From Inia geoffrensis (Eukaryota; Chordata; Mammalia; Artiodactyla; Iniidae): a DNA stretch of 64,000 nt. Positions 36,804 to 47,599 of the stretch are shown here, in pieces. Numbering within the stretch: the stretch's first letter is position 1; each line of letters opens with the position of its first letter. Below the pieces are notes generated by a model. The model was not told the DNA's origin. It made no database searches and worked only from the letters and a program-made list of their open reading frames with translations. Both the position numbers and the translations under genes were made by a program. The stretch lies in assembly GCA_036417435.1 (NCBI GenBank), contig CM070901.1:163390044-163454043 (forward strand). The letters run 5' to 3'.

Positions 36804-37214
36804 TACTGGGTTGAACAGTTGCCCTCAAAATTCATGTCTCCTTAGAACCTCAGAATGTGACCTTATTTGGAATTAGGGTCTTTGGGGTTGTAATTCATTA
36901 AGATGTGGTCATACTAGATTAGGGTGGGCCCTAAATCCAATATGATGCAGAGACACACACAGAGGGACATGGCCATGTGAAAACAGAGGCAAAACTGGAG
37001 TGATACAGCTGCAAGCGCAAGGGATACCAAGGATTGCTGGCAACCACCAGAAGCTTGGCGAGGAAGGATTATTCCCCAGAGCCTTCAGAGGGAGCATATG
37101 GCCCTGTTGATTTCTGACCTCTTCAGCCTCCTGAACTATAAAGAAAACATTTCTGTTGATTTAAACCACCTAGTTTATGGTAATTTGTTATGACAGCCCT
37201 AGGAAACTGATACA
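36804..37214 (+). mobile_element. MaLR (MLT1-like) solo LTR, copy 2
   Basis: Same family and orientation as 35445-35893: CTCAGAATGTGACCTTATTT, GGTGGGCCCTAAATCCAATA, AGAGCCTTCAGAGGGAGCAT and terminal GGAAACTGATACA. The roughly 0.9 kb between the copies holds MIR pieces, not retroviral genes, so these look like separate solo LTRs. Confidence 0.75.
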
Positions 37215-37354
37215 GAGAGGTTAATCATCTTGCCAGCCATGGCCTAAAACACAGAAGCAATGTCTGTTAAAATTGCTCCACTCCACAGCTCTCCCAACAT
37301 AGCAACTTTTTTCATCAGGAATACAGATTGTTGGCACTGAAAGGAAAGATGGCT

Positions 37355-37565
37355 GATGAGAGTATTTACTGAGCATTTACTGTGCGCCAGCTGCCCTACT
37401 AAGGGCCATATGGGTGTTCACTATCCCACTAAATCTACACAACCATCACAGGAGGTGAGCATTATTCTCCCCATTTTACAGGTGAGCAATGTTGAGGCTC
37501 AGGGGGATGAAGTAACTTACCCAAAGTCCCGCAGCTGAGAGTGGCAGGGCCTAGGTTAGGCCTGG
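37355..37565 (-). mobile_element. MIR relic (antisense)
   Basis: ACTGAGCATTTACTGTGCGC, CCCCATTTTACAGGTGAGCA and GAAGTAACTTACCCAAAGTC follow antisense MIR order. Confidence 0.7.
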
Positions 37566-38639
37566 GTTGACTCCAGAACCCAGAGTCCTGACTTCTACCC
37601 CATCTTCTCCCTGTCTGTCAAGTTCAACCCCTTTGTTTTACAAATGAGGAAACCAAAGCAGAGCTACAGCAGTGATCCCAAAGGCTCTGCCCATGCTGGG
37701 GAATAAACAGTTTAAATAAAACAACTGCCAGCCAACCAGGGTCCAGCTGGGGCTCCCTCTATTTGTAGACAAAGGGTGGCTGCTCTTCTGGCTGGCAAAA
37801 CAAGCAGGGCTGGGCAGCAAGCGCTGGGAGCTACAACCCTACCCACCATTCCACGGGAGTGGCGAGAGGCCAGAAATGAATTAGCCATCTCAGTTTTGGC
37901 AAAGCCTGAGGAAGGAAAGTGCTTAATTATAATGAGGCCCAGCGAGTGTGTCACCAAGAGAAGATTAAGGACTGGAACATGGCTATACAGAGCTCCTGAG
38001 CTGCACATGAGAGGGGAGGCCGACCAGGGCTCGCTCAGCAATAAACAGGGCAGACACCTTGCTCGGTTCAGTTCAAGAACCACAACATGCTCATGGGATG
38101 AAGGGAAGAGAAGTTCTTCTCCATCACCCTGGCTCTGCTTCCGGCATAAGGATGGCTGGACCAGGGCGTGGGGCAGCCAGACACAACGGAAGCCCTGGAA
38201 AAGCAAATTTCCTTAAGTGTGGCATGTCGGCCCATGGGTCTCTGGAAATAGGACACGTCCCTCCTACAAACATGTACTGACATGCTGCATGAGTGTCAGA
38301 CCCTAGGCTGGGGTTCCAGCTACAAACAAAGGATGCTCGCTCCACCCCACACCCCCTCATTCGGGGAGAGAGAGAAAAATGAGCGATCAGCGGTTTGAAA
38401 AGTGTATGGTCTCTGATGGGGGACACATAGGACACTGTGGGAACACAGAGGAGGCATCAAAGAAGGCTCCCTGGAGGAAAGACTTACTAAGCCGAAAAGT
38501 AAGGGGTTTCTCTAGAGGAAACAGAGGCCTGAGGCTCCTACATGTCTGTTTTCCCTCTTGTAGTTGGGGGATTTTTATTATAGATCCCAAGAACCCCACA
38601 GAGGGAATTTCATTAACAAAGTGCCAACTAGATATTTAA
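37566..38639. other. No gene seen
   Basis: Unique intron 1 sequence. Opposed open frames of about 146-164 codons at 37712-38216 have no recognisable domain. Confidence 0.4.
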
Positions 38640-39208
38640 GAAACACTCAGTAATGCCTCCTCAGAGTCAGGGATTGGGCTAGGAAACAGGATAGAAGACG
38701 AAGGGGATGCAGTTCCTGCCCTCCAGGAGCCACCAGTGTAAAATGGAAGTCAAACACAGGAACAAGCAATTACACTACAACTAGAAAACACCCATTTCAA
38801 GACCATCAATGTTTGTGTGCATCTCTCCTCTTCCTATATGACAGGCACTGTATGAAGGTACTTGATTTACATCATTGCACTTAATCCTCACAACAAATGA
38901 CGGTAGCAAGCACTATCACTGCATTTGGCAGACAAGGGGACTCTGAGGCTCAGAGAGGCAGATAAACTTGCCCAAGGTCACACAGCCTATAGGCTGTAGG
39001 ACCAGGACTCAAGCCCAGGTCTGTCTGACCCTGTGATTGTAATTAATTTTATGTGTCAAAGTGGCTGGGCTATAGTTCCCAGTTATTTAATCAAACACTA
39101 ATCGAGGTGTTGCTGTGAAGGGATGTTGTAGATGTCATTAACATCTGCAATCAGTTGACTTTAAGGAGATTATCCATGATAATGAGGGTCTGCCTTAAGA
39201 GCAAAACT
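38640..39208 (-). mobile_element. L2, MIR and an old unclassified repeat
   Basis: Antisense L2 at about 38640-38790 (ATGCAGTTCCTGCCCTCCAG). Antisense MIR at about 38800-39030 (CAAGGTCACACAGCCTATAG). At 39040-39208, TAATTTTATGTGTCAAAGTG then GCTGGGCTATAGTTCCCAGT belongs to a widespread old repeat whose family I cannot fix. Confidence 0.6.
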
Positions 39209-39870
39209 GAGGGGGCTTCCCTGGTGGCGCAGTGGTTAATAATCCGCCTGCCAGTGCAGAGGACATGAGTTCAAACTCTGGTCCGGGAAGATCGCACATG
39301 ACGCGGAGCAACTAAGCCCGTGCGCCACAACTACTGAGCCTGCACTCTAGAGCCTGCAAGCCACAACTACTGAGCCCACGTGCCACAACTACTGAAGCCC
39401 AACATATTGTATGATTTCATTTATATTAAATATCCAGATTTGGCAAATCTATAGAGACAGAAAGTAGATTGGTGGTTACCCAGGCCTGGGGCAGGGCGTG
39501 GTAAGGGAGTGACTACTCGTGGTTATGGGGTTTCTTTTTGAGGTGATGAAAATGTACTAAAATTGGTTGTGATGATGGTTACACAACTCTGTTGCTATAC
39601 TTTAAATGGGTGAATTGTATGGTATGTGAATTATATCTCAATAAAACTTTTATATTTAAAAAAGGTAAAAAAAAAAAAAAAAACCTACTGAAGCCCATGT
39701 GCCTAGAGCCCGTGCTCCGCAATAAGAGAAGCCACCACAATGAGAGGCCCTCACACCTCAACAAAGAGTAGCCCCCTCTCTCCCCAACTAGAGAAAGCCC
39801 ATACAGCAATGAAGACCCAATGCAGCCAAAAATAAATACATAAATAAATAAATGTATTAAAAAAAAGAAA
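39209..39870 (+). mobile_element. CHR SINE split by an L1 insertion
   Basis: The left part, 39209-39401, runs from GGGGGCTTCCCTGGTGGCGC to ACTACTGAAGCCCA. The right part resumes at 39685 with CTACTGAAGCCCATGTGCCT and ends in an ATAAATAAAT tail. The gap is filled by the L1 piece at 39402-39684. Confidence 0.93.
39402..39684 (+). mobile_element. 5'-truncated L1 3' end inside a SINE
   Basis: Old-style L1 3' UTR (GGGGTTTCTTTTTGAGGTGA, GTTACACAACTCTGTTGCTA, ATTATATCTCAATAAAACTT) ending in a long A tail. A perfect 13-bp duplication CTACTGAAGCCCA (39389-39401, 39685-39697) of SINE sequence flanks it, so it jumped into an existing SINE. Confidence 0.92.
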
Positions 39871-39912
39871 AAAATGCATGCTCATTTTTGCCACAGTTGT
39901 AATTGGTGAATT

Positions 39913-40174
39913 TTTTTTTTTTAAATATTTATTTGGCTACGTCAGGTCTTAGTTGCAGCACATGTGATCTTCCCGGCATGTGGGATCTTTCGTTGTGGCC
40001 AGCAGGCTCTAGTTGTGGCTCACGAGCTGCAGGGTGCACAGGCTCAGTAGTCGCGGCACGCGGGCTTAGTTGCTCCGCAGCATGTGGGATCTTAGTTCCC
40101 CAACCAGGGATTGAACCCGCCTGCCCTGCACTGGAAGGCAGATTCTTAACCACTGGACCACGAGGGAAGTCCCT
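39913..40174 (-). mobile_element. tRNA-derived SINE (CHR-like, intermediate form)
   Basis: The reverse complement reads GGGACTTCCCTCGTGGTCCA, GTGGTTAAGAATCTGCC, GGGTTCAATCCCTGGTTGGG and CACAGGCTC-type body modules. Flanked by GGTGAATT (39905-39912, 40175-40182). Confidence 0.9.
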
Positions 40175-40182
40175 GGTGAATT

Positions 40183-40645
40183 CTTAATTACTTTGAGTAC
40201 TTATCATTGCCAAGTAAATGTTCCAATCCCATAATCCCATGTAAAAAATTGCCCTCAAGTTTTTCATTCTTAGTGGCCTTACACGGATGCTACAGTTTGC
40301 CTAATCTGTACCCTCCTACCCCGCCCCACGCCTCACCCTCCAGGGCCACACCTTGAGGACAATGGGCAAGGCAGGCCCCATGCAGACCGCTTCACACACA
40401 TTCTCTCCTTTGACTCACACCCACCGGGAAAAGTGGGTATCAGTACATTCCCATTTCGTTCACAGAAGAAACCTATAGCCCAAAGAGAAGAGGTGCTTGT
40501 CCAGAAGCACAGGGTGGACAGAACCACGGTCTAAAGTCATGTGTTCCAAAAAGCCCAGGCTTCCCACCTCTAGGCCTTTGGCCATGTTGGGCATTACTTC
40601 CTTCTGCCTGACACACAATAGAGTTTCACTTTTGTTTTATTAATT
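40183..40645. other. No gene seen
   Basis: Unique sequence with an antisense MIR trace at about 40370-40530 (GACTCACACCCACCGGGAAA, CAGAAGAAACCTATAGCCCA). Confidence 0.4.
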
Positions 40646-40662
40646 AATAATTCAGTATTTTA

Positions 40663-40863
40663 CTTTATTTTATTTATTTATTTTTTGCGGTACGCGGCCC
40701 TCTCACTGTTGTGGCCTCTCCCGTTGCGGAGCACTGGCTCAGCGGCCACGGCTCACGGGCCCAGCTGCTCCGCGGCATGTGGGATCTTCCTGGACTGGGG
40801 CACGAACCCGTGTCCTCTGCCTCGGCAGGCGGACTCTCAACTACTGCGCCACCAGGGAAGCCC
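40663..40863 (-). mobile_element. CHR-2-like SINE (short, younger form)
   Basis: T-rich tail then TTTTTGCGGTACGCGGCCCT; head at 40863. Perfect 17-bp duplication AATAATTCAGTATTTTA (40646-40662, 40864-40880). Confidence 0.96.
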
Positions 40864-41019
40864 AATAATTCAGTATTTTAATAACGATAAATCAATCCTG
40901 CTCCATGGCCTCTCCCAATCCCTGGGTGTACAACAAAGTTATTTTTGCACATTTGGGATCAGAGGGTGTCATGAGTTTGACCTTCTTCACGGACGTTCCT
41001 TCTTGGACACTGCATGAGT

Positions 41020-41220
41020 GGGCTCTGGGAATCAAGGCGCCTCAGTTCAAGGCTGATTCTGCCATTTACCTAAGGCTGATTCTGCCTTCGGCAAGTGAAT
41101 TATCACCTCTGAGCCTCAGTGGTCTCATCTGTCAAATGGAGAGACACATGGTACCAAGCTCAAAGAATTGGGAGAATTACATGAGATCATTTATGTGAGG
41201 CGCACGGCACAGAGCTGCCC
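41020..41220 (+). mobile_element. MIR relic
   Basis: ATTATCACCTCTGAGCCTCA, GTGGTCTCATCTGTCAAATG and AGAATTACATGAGATCATTT follow MIR order. Confidence 0.65.
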
Positions 41221-41685
41221 ACCTTGTCAGCCCTCAAGAAAGGTCAGCAGTGCTATTTTTGGTGTTAAGTCCGACAAGTCAATATGCCATTCTTTGCTAT
41301 TGACCTCTCTCGTACCTGGGATGACCAGGCCTGAGCCTGTGGAGGAGGCGTCCTGTGGCCACCTGCCCCTCCCAGCGGGGCAGCCCTCTGACCACGTGTG
41401 GGCTCTGCTCCCTCCTCACTGGGAGGAATGGAAAACCACTAGATGTGGGGCATTTCCTAGCACTCGGAAGATGAGTTTTTGTAACCAAGGGAAACAAATT
41501 ACCTCCATCTGTCCTGCAGGGGCATCTGGCCTGGCCGGCAGAAGCAGTTTCTTTCCCTTGGCTTAATCCTTGCCCCTGTTCCCAAGTTCTAGGCAACCAG
41601 CCAAAAAGGCATCATTATCACCAGCAACTTCCTATAATGGGCCAGGCCCCATGCTAAGGCCATACATCATCTCCCTTAACTTTTG
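41221..41685. other. No gene seen
   Basis: Unique intron 1 sequence with short open frames in both directions but no recognisable domain. Confidence 0.35.
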
Positions 41686-42090
41686 CCCTCACTGTTCCCC
41701 CGGCTAAAACACTTCCTCCTAGCAACTGGCCTCTGCTCAATTGTCTCCTCCTCCCCAACCTCCCCATCTACATCTGCAGCCCCACCACTCTGTCACCATG
41801 CCTGTTTCAGTTGACTTCGTTGCCTATAGGCCTTACATTTATTTCTTTATTGTCTATCTTTTCCCCACTAGAATGTCAGCTCCATGAGGACAGGGACTGT
41901 GTCTTGATCATTGTTGCACACCTAGCACCTAGAACTCTGCCTGATACTTAGGAGGAGTTGCTGAATGTATATGTTTACCTGCAATGTAGGTGTTTTTCTA
42001 TCATCCCTATTTCACAGATAAGAAAACAGGCTCTGTGAGGTGAGCCCAAGGGTGGAAAGCCAGCAAGAAGCAGACCTGGATTTGAATCCA
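41686..42090 (+). mobile_element. L2 3' end plus MIR relic
   Basis: TAGAATGTCAGCTCCATGAG, GACAGGGACTGTGTCTTGAT and CACCTAGCACCTAGAACTCT are the L2 3' end. TTTCACAGATAAGAAAACAG with AAAGCCAGCAAG at about 42010-42070 is an antisense MIR fragment. Confidence 0.6.
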
Positions 42091-42733
42091 GTCTTTGAAG
42101 GATATGGCTGCTTCACTAGCTGCTGCCCTCGCCCGAGGGAACTTGGGTTCTTTGGGCCTCTTAGGTGTTGTCAGTGGCCCCCAAGCTGGACTGCCTTGGG
42201 TAGGAACTAACGTCTCATGCTCCCAGCTACTCCTATTCCCAGCCACCCTTTATCTCTCCCTTAGCCCAGGTAATCCCAAGCATAGAAACAGTTGCAAGAG
42301 AAGGCAAGGGGTTAGGAAAGGCAAGTTCCAGTCCTGCCTTGGTCACTGATTCAAAAGACACAGAACTTCTCCAGGCTTCAGTTTACTCATTTGTAAATCA
42401 GAGGGGCCGAACTTGATATACAAGATGGCAGAGGACAGGGCAATGGTTAAAAGTGCGAGCTCTACTATTCACGATAGCCATCCAAGACATAGAAACAACC
42501 TAAACGTCCATTGACAGATGAATGGATAAAGAAGACGTGGTACATAAATACAATGGAATACTACTCAGCCATAAAAAAGAATGAAATAATGTCACTTGCA
42601 GCAACATGGGTGCAACTAGAGATTATCATACTAAGTGAAGTAAGTCAGAGAGAGAAAGACAAATACTATATGATATCACTTATATGTAGAATCTAAAATA
42701 TGACACAAATGAACCCATCTATGAAACAGACTC

Positions 42734-44474
42734 ACATGATACTATACATAGAAAATCCTGAAGAAGCCACCAGAAAAATACTAGAGCTAATCAATGAATT
42801 TGGTAAAGTTGCAGGATATAAAATTAATGCACAGAAATCTCTTGCATTCCTATACACTAACAATGAAAGATCAGAAAGAGAAATTAAGGAAACAATCCCA
42901 TTCACCACTGCAACAAAAAGAATAAAATATCTAGGAATAAACCTACGTAAGGAGGTAAAAGACCTGTACTCAGAAAACTATAAGACACTGATAAAAGAAA
43001 TCAAAGATGACACAAACAGATGGAGAGATGTACCACGTTCGTGGATTGGAAGAATCAATATTGTGAAAATGACTATACTACCCAAATCAATCTACAGATT
43101 CAATGCAATCCCTATCAAATTACCAATGGCATTTTTTACAAAACTAGAACAAAAAAATCTTAAAATTTGTATGGAGACACAAAAGACCCCGCATAGCCAA
43201 AGCAATCTTGAGGAAAAAAAACAGAGCTGGAGGAATCAGACTCCCTGACTTCAGACTATACTACAAAGCTACAGTAATCAAGACAGTATGGTACTGGCAA
43301 AAAAACAGAAATATAGATCAATGGAACATGATAGAAAGCCCAGAAACAACCTAAACATCCATCGACAGATGAATGGATCACGCACCTATGGTCAACCAAT
43401 CTTTGACAAAGGAGGCAAGTGTATACAATGGAGAAAAGAGTCTCTTCAATAAGTGGCACTGAGAAAACTGGACAGCTACATGTAAAAGAGTGAAATTAGA
43501 ACACTCCCTAACACAATACACAAAAATAAACTCAAAATGGATTAAAGACCTAAATGTAAGACCAGACACTATAAAACTCTTAGAGGAAAATATAGGAAGA
43601 GCACTCTTTGACATAAACCACAGCAAGATCTTTTTTGATCCACCTCCTAGAGTAATGGAAATAAAAACAAAGATAAACAAACGGGACCTAAGGAAACTTA
43701 AAAGCTTTTGCACAGCAAAGGAAACCATAAACAAGATGAAAAGACAATTCTCAGAATGGGAGAAAATATCTGCAAACGAATCAAAGGACAAAGGATTAAT
43801 CTCCAAAATATATAAACAGCTCATGCAGCTCAATATTAAAAAAAAGAAAACAACCTAATCAAAAATGGGCAGAAGACCTAAATAGACATTTCTCCAAAGA
43901 AGACATACAGATGGCCAAGAAGCACATGAAAAGCTGCTCAACATCACTAATTATAAGAGAAATGCAAATCAAAACTACAATGAGGTATCACCTCACACCA
44001 GTTAGAATGGGCATCATCAGAAAATCTACAAACAATAAATGCTGGAGAGGGTGTGGAGAAAAGGGAACCCTCTTGCACTATTGGTGGGAATGTAAATTGA
44101 TACAGCCACTATGGAGAACAGTATGGAGGTTCCTTAAAAAACTAAAAATAGAATTACCATATGACCCAGCAATCCCGCTACTGGGCATTTACCCAGAGAA
44201 AACCATAATTCAAAAAGACACATGCACCCCAAAGTTCACTGCAGCACTATTTACAATAGCCCGGTCATGGAAGCAACCTAAATGCCCATCGACAGACGAA
44301 TGGATAAAGAAGATGTGGTACATATATACAATGGAACATTACTCAGCCACAAAAAGGAGCAAAATTGGGTCATTTGTTGAGACGTGGATGCATCTAGAGA
44401 CTGTCATACAGAGAGAAGTAAGTCAGAAAGAGAAAAACAAATATCGTATATTAATACATACATGTGGAATCTAG
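42734..44474 (+). pseudogene. L1 ORF2 C-terminal half remnant
   Basis: Broken L1 ORF2. The first open piece (to 43248) begins just after the FADD catalytic motif with [20 protein letters not shown] and continues through the thumb region. Later pieces (43490-43858, 43911-44474) are in other frames and include the Cys-rich C-terminus ([18 protein letters not shown]). The fingers, palm core and endonuclease are absent because the element is truncated. Confidence 0.88.
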
Positions 44475-44606
44475 AAAAATGGTACAGATGTACACTTTGC
44501 TGTACAGTAGAAACTAACACAACATTGTAAAACAACTATACCACCCCCCGGCCGAAGAAAGAGAAACAGACTAACAGACGTAAAGAACAGACTTGTGGTT
44601 GCCAAG

Positions 44607-44629
44607 GAGGAGGGGGGTGGGGGAGGGAT
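44607..44629 (+). repeat. G-rich polypurine tract of the L1 3' UTR
   Basis: GGAGGAGGGGGGTGGGGGAG followed by GG. L1 3' UTRs of mammals typically hold such a G-quadruplex-capable tract. Confidence 0.7.
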
Positions 44630-44867
44630 GGATTGGGAGTTTGGGATTAGCAGATGCAAACTATTATATATAGAATGGATAAACAACAAGGTCCTAATGT
44701 ACAGTACCGGGAACTACATTCAATATCCTGAGATAAACCATAATGGAAAAGAATATTAAAAGAATGTATATATATGTATAACTGAATCACTTTGCTGGAC
44801 AGCAGAAATTAACACAACATTGTAAATCGACTATACTTCAATTAAAAAAAAAAAAAGTGCAGGCTCT

Positions 44868-45080
44868 GCGATCAGAATGACCTGACTTCAATCCAACTCC
44901 AGGACTTTGAGGATGTTATATCAAACATTCTCTGAGCCTCGAGTTTCCTCATCTAGAAAATGGGGGCAACTGCACTCACCTACTAGAGGTCTGTGAGGAT
45001 TAAACAGGATAATATATATACATCTCTAAGCAGAGTGCCTGGCACAAAATAAATGTGCAATAAAGAGAATAATCATCCGT
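44868..45080 (+). mobile_element. MIR relic
   Basis: GAGTTTCCTCATCTAGAAAA, GAGGTCTGTGAGGATTAAAC and GAGTGCCTGGCACAAAATAA match MIR order. The chimeric L1 landed at its left end. Confidence 0.75.
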
Positions 45081-45967
45081 GATTCAAAATTCTACGCCCT
45101 GGTGAAAAGGGCGAGGGGAGGGGAGTGAGGCCATTTCTACCTCTCCCTGTGTCATGTTTATTGAATGGGACTCTTTGACCTCACAGGACTCTCAAGTTTG
45201 AGTTCCTTCCGCTTATCAAGAAAGACTTGGGAAGCTACAGAAGAAAAAATTCTTGCTGTACACACCCACCCCGGCCAGAGACAAAGCTGCTGATTTCTGC
45301 AGCTGAACTGGGAGGTCTAAATCAATAGAACACAACGCAGACACCCCACCCCACCCAATGCCGCCCAGATGGTACTGGGGCCTCTGCAGCCTGCAAGATG
45401 ATAAATTGCTAATTTAAGCCGGGCTTTCTGCTCTACGCCACGATCATCCCTCTTCCCGTGCATGTTATGATGTCTGGGTAGCCAATTAGATTTCAAGGTT
45501 CCAGGACTCCGAGGTTAATGAAATCATGCCTTGCCCTTGCACAGCCCCCGTCCTCTAAAGTTCAGGCATCATCTGCCAGGAAGCGGAGAAGGGAAATCGG
45601 AGATCACAGAATCTGAGAAGCATTCTTCCTCCAGTCTCAGCTGTGGGGAAAGGAGCCTGAAATTACGTATGTCTATCTTTTCTCCACCCAAATCTCCATT
45701 ACCAAACCTCCACACAGTGGTTTGCCAGTGTGTCCCTTGCATAGCTTCAGGGACAGGAAACTCACTGTATTACACAGCAGCCCATACCTTCCTGAAGAGC
45801 TCTGACTGTTAGAAAATTTCTTCTAGGAATAATATGAGATGTGCACAAACATATGGGTTCAAGAACGTTCACAGACACATTATTTAGACCGGCGTGATAT
45901 GGGAAACGATGTAAGTCCCCCCATATAGAAGACATTCGTACAATGCAGCCGTCAAAAATCATGTCTT
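45081..45967. other. No gene seen
   Basis: Unique-looking intron 1 sequence. No exon or nameable repeat. Confidence 0.4.
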
Positions 45968-46255
45968 CAGGGCTTCCCTGGTGGCACAGTGGTTGAGAAT
46001 CTGCCTGCTAATGCAGGGGACACGGGTTCGAGCCCTGGTCTGACAGGATCCCACATGCCGTGGAGCAACTAGGCCCGTGAGCCACAACTACGGAGCCTGC
46101 ATGTCTGGAGCCTGTGCTCCGCAACAAGAGAGGCTGTGATAGTGAGAGGTCCGTGCACCGTGATGAAGAGTGGCCCCCGCTTGCCACAACTAGAGAAAGC
46201 CCTCGCACAGAAACGAAGACCCAATACAGCAAAGATTAATTAATTAATTAATAAA
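45968..46255 (+). mobile_element. CHR SINE (long form, diverged subtype)
   Basis: Head AGGGCTTCCCTGGTGGCACA. The AGAGAGGCTGTGATAGTGAG and GATGAAGAGTGGCCCCCGCT modules are shared with the copy at 60254, marking a subtype. Tail is (TTAA)n. Confidence 0.94.
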
Positions 46256-47000
46256 CTCCTACCCCCAACAGGCCCGGTGGGGGTGATGGGGGTGGTGAGA
46301 GACACAGCAAGGTGCAAACCTGCCGAAACCAGGGTCAGGGAGAGGGGGAGGCCGGGGACAGGGCAGGCGGACAAGAGACCAGGTGGAGAAGCATTGACTC
46401 CAATCTCCTACTGGATTCAGGACAGGCAAACTGGGAAGCCCTGAGCCATGTAGAGGGAAGATGGGGTCACGCATGAGAGATGCGGGGGTCCTTAAGCCCT
46501 TCACACTCCACCCTGCCTAGAGGGCCGCCAATGGGGACTCTGAGATGCCAGCCCTGCTCAGGATACGACTGCACCCAGAAGGAGGGGTTGTTGGCTGTCT
46601 GCTCTAAAGACCCACCAAGTCAGCACCCTGGCTGAACTCACCCTGCAGGGGTAGGGAGTGTCTGCCTGGGGACCACACATCCCCAAAACACCTGCTCACA
46701 CTTCATGGAACCCTCAGGAACCACAGGCTGTTTGCTCAGAGCGCAATTCCCAGAGGCCCCTCTCATGTATCCAGAAGGATGAGTCGGCTTCTCAGGCGGG
46801 TCCGTGGATCAAGGAGAGGGTCAGAGTCGGGGGGGAGGAGGGAACGGAGAGTGCTTTGTGCTCTGGGATTCTGAGATACCCATGCTCTGTTTTTTCAGCC
46901 CCTCATCCGTGTCAGGCTTCCCGTCACAGGCTCTTCCCTCACCTTTTTACTTAGTTACCCCCTCCTCACCCTTCAGCTCCTCAGAGGCCTTCCCTGAACT
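46256..47000. other. No gene seen
   Basis: GC-moderate unique sequence. No recognised repeat or exon. Confidence 0.35.
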
Positions 47001-47420
47001 TCCAGACCAGGTGAGACCCTCCCCCCTTCATGGGCTCCCACAGCTCCCTCATACTCTTTCACAGCCCTCACTGCGGCTATAAACTTAAATCTGTTGGCTG
47101 GCTGGCTGATGAATGTCTATTTCTCCCAGACCTGAGCTCCATGAGGGCAGGGACGGCGGATTTTCTTCCCCAGCATCATATCTCAGCATCTAGCACAGCG
47201 CGTCCGTACGAGTTTTCTTGAATGAGTTAATTCTTTTCATTCCTTCACATAGGGACCCTCCCTGTTCTCAAAGGGCTTAAGAGGCTCAGGCGCAACCCCA
47301 GATGCATTGCCGTTACTTCCACTTTACAGGTGAAGAAATGAACTTCCGAAAGGTGAAGTCACTTGTCCAAATGCACAGCAAGTAAGTGGCTTTGAACTCA
47401 GGATTTGCCCGTTGATGCCT
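47001..47420. mobile_element. L2 (sense) and MIR (antisense) relics
   Basis: CTGAGCTCCATGAGGGCAGG with CATCTAGCACAGCGCGTCCG and TTGAATGAGTTAATT mark L2 at about 47050-47235. CACTTTACAGGTGAAGAAAT and GTGAAGTCACTTGTCCAAAT mark an antisense MIR at about 47270-47400. Confidence 0.6.
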
Positions 47421-47547
47421 CTGAATTCAGAGCCCCAGCTCTGCCACTACACCTCCCCGCTTTTCTGCCTCGATGGTCCTCTGGATCTTCCTTTGCAAAC
47501 CTTCCCCTGCTCCCCAGATAGGTTCGGCTCAGGACTGACCGGCAGAA

Positions 47548-47578
47548 TTCATTCATTCAATCACTCATTCATTCAACC
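47548..47578. repeat. Imperfect (ATTC)n
   Basis: ATTCATTCATTCAATCACTC followed by ATTCATTCAA. Confidence 0.8.
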
Positions 47579-47599
47579 AGTCGACTGAGTCACTTATTG

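Larger units (their letters stand above)
42464..44852 (+). mobile_element. Chimeric L1 insertion (two L1 segments joined)
   Basis: Segment 1 (42464-42733) is the end of ORF2 and start of 3' UTR. Segment 2 (42734-44852) restarts upstream in ORF2, at the reverse-transcriptase FADD region, and runs through the 3' UTR to an A tail. A 15-bp duplication with two mismatches (AAAAGTGCGAGCTCT at 42449-42463; AAAAGTGCAGGCTCT at 44853-44867) encloses the whole unit, so the chimera inserted as one event. It also carries a short foreign patch at 43342-43379. Confidence 0.85.

Noticed and set aside
35445..37214. A full MaLR provirus with two LTRs in the same orientation
   Set aside because: The 0.9 kb between them holds MIR pieces and no gag- or pol-like sequence, and the two LTRs differ a lot. 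Two solo LTRs fit better.
39200..40180. Clustered direct repeats resembling a CRISPR-like array (CACAACTACTGAGCC modules)
   Set aside because: The repeats are internal modules of CHR SINEs in a mammalian genome. There is no regular spacer pattern and no cas gene.
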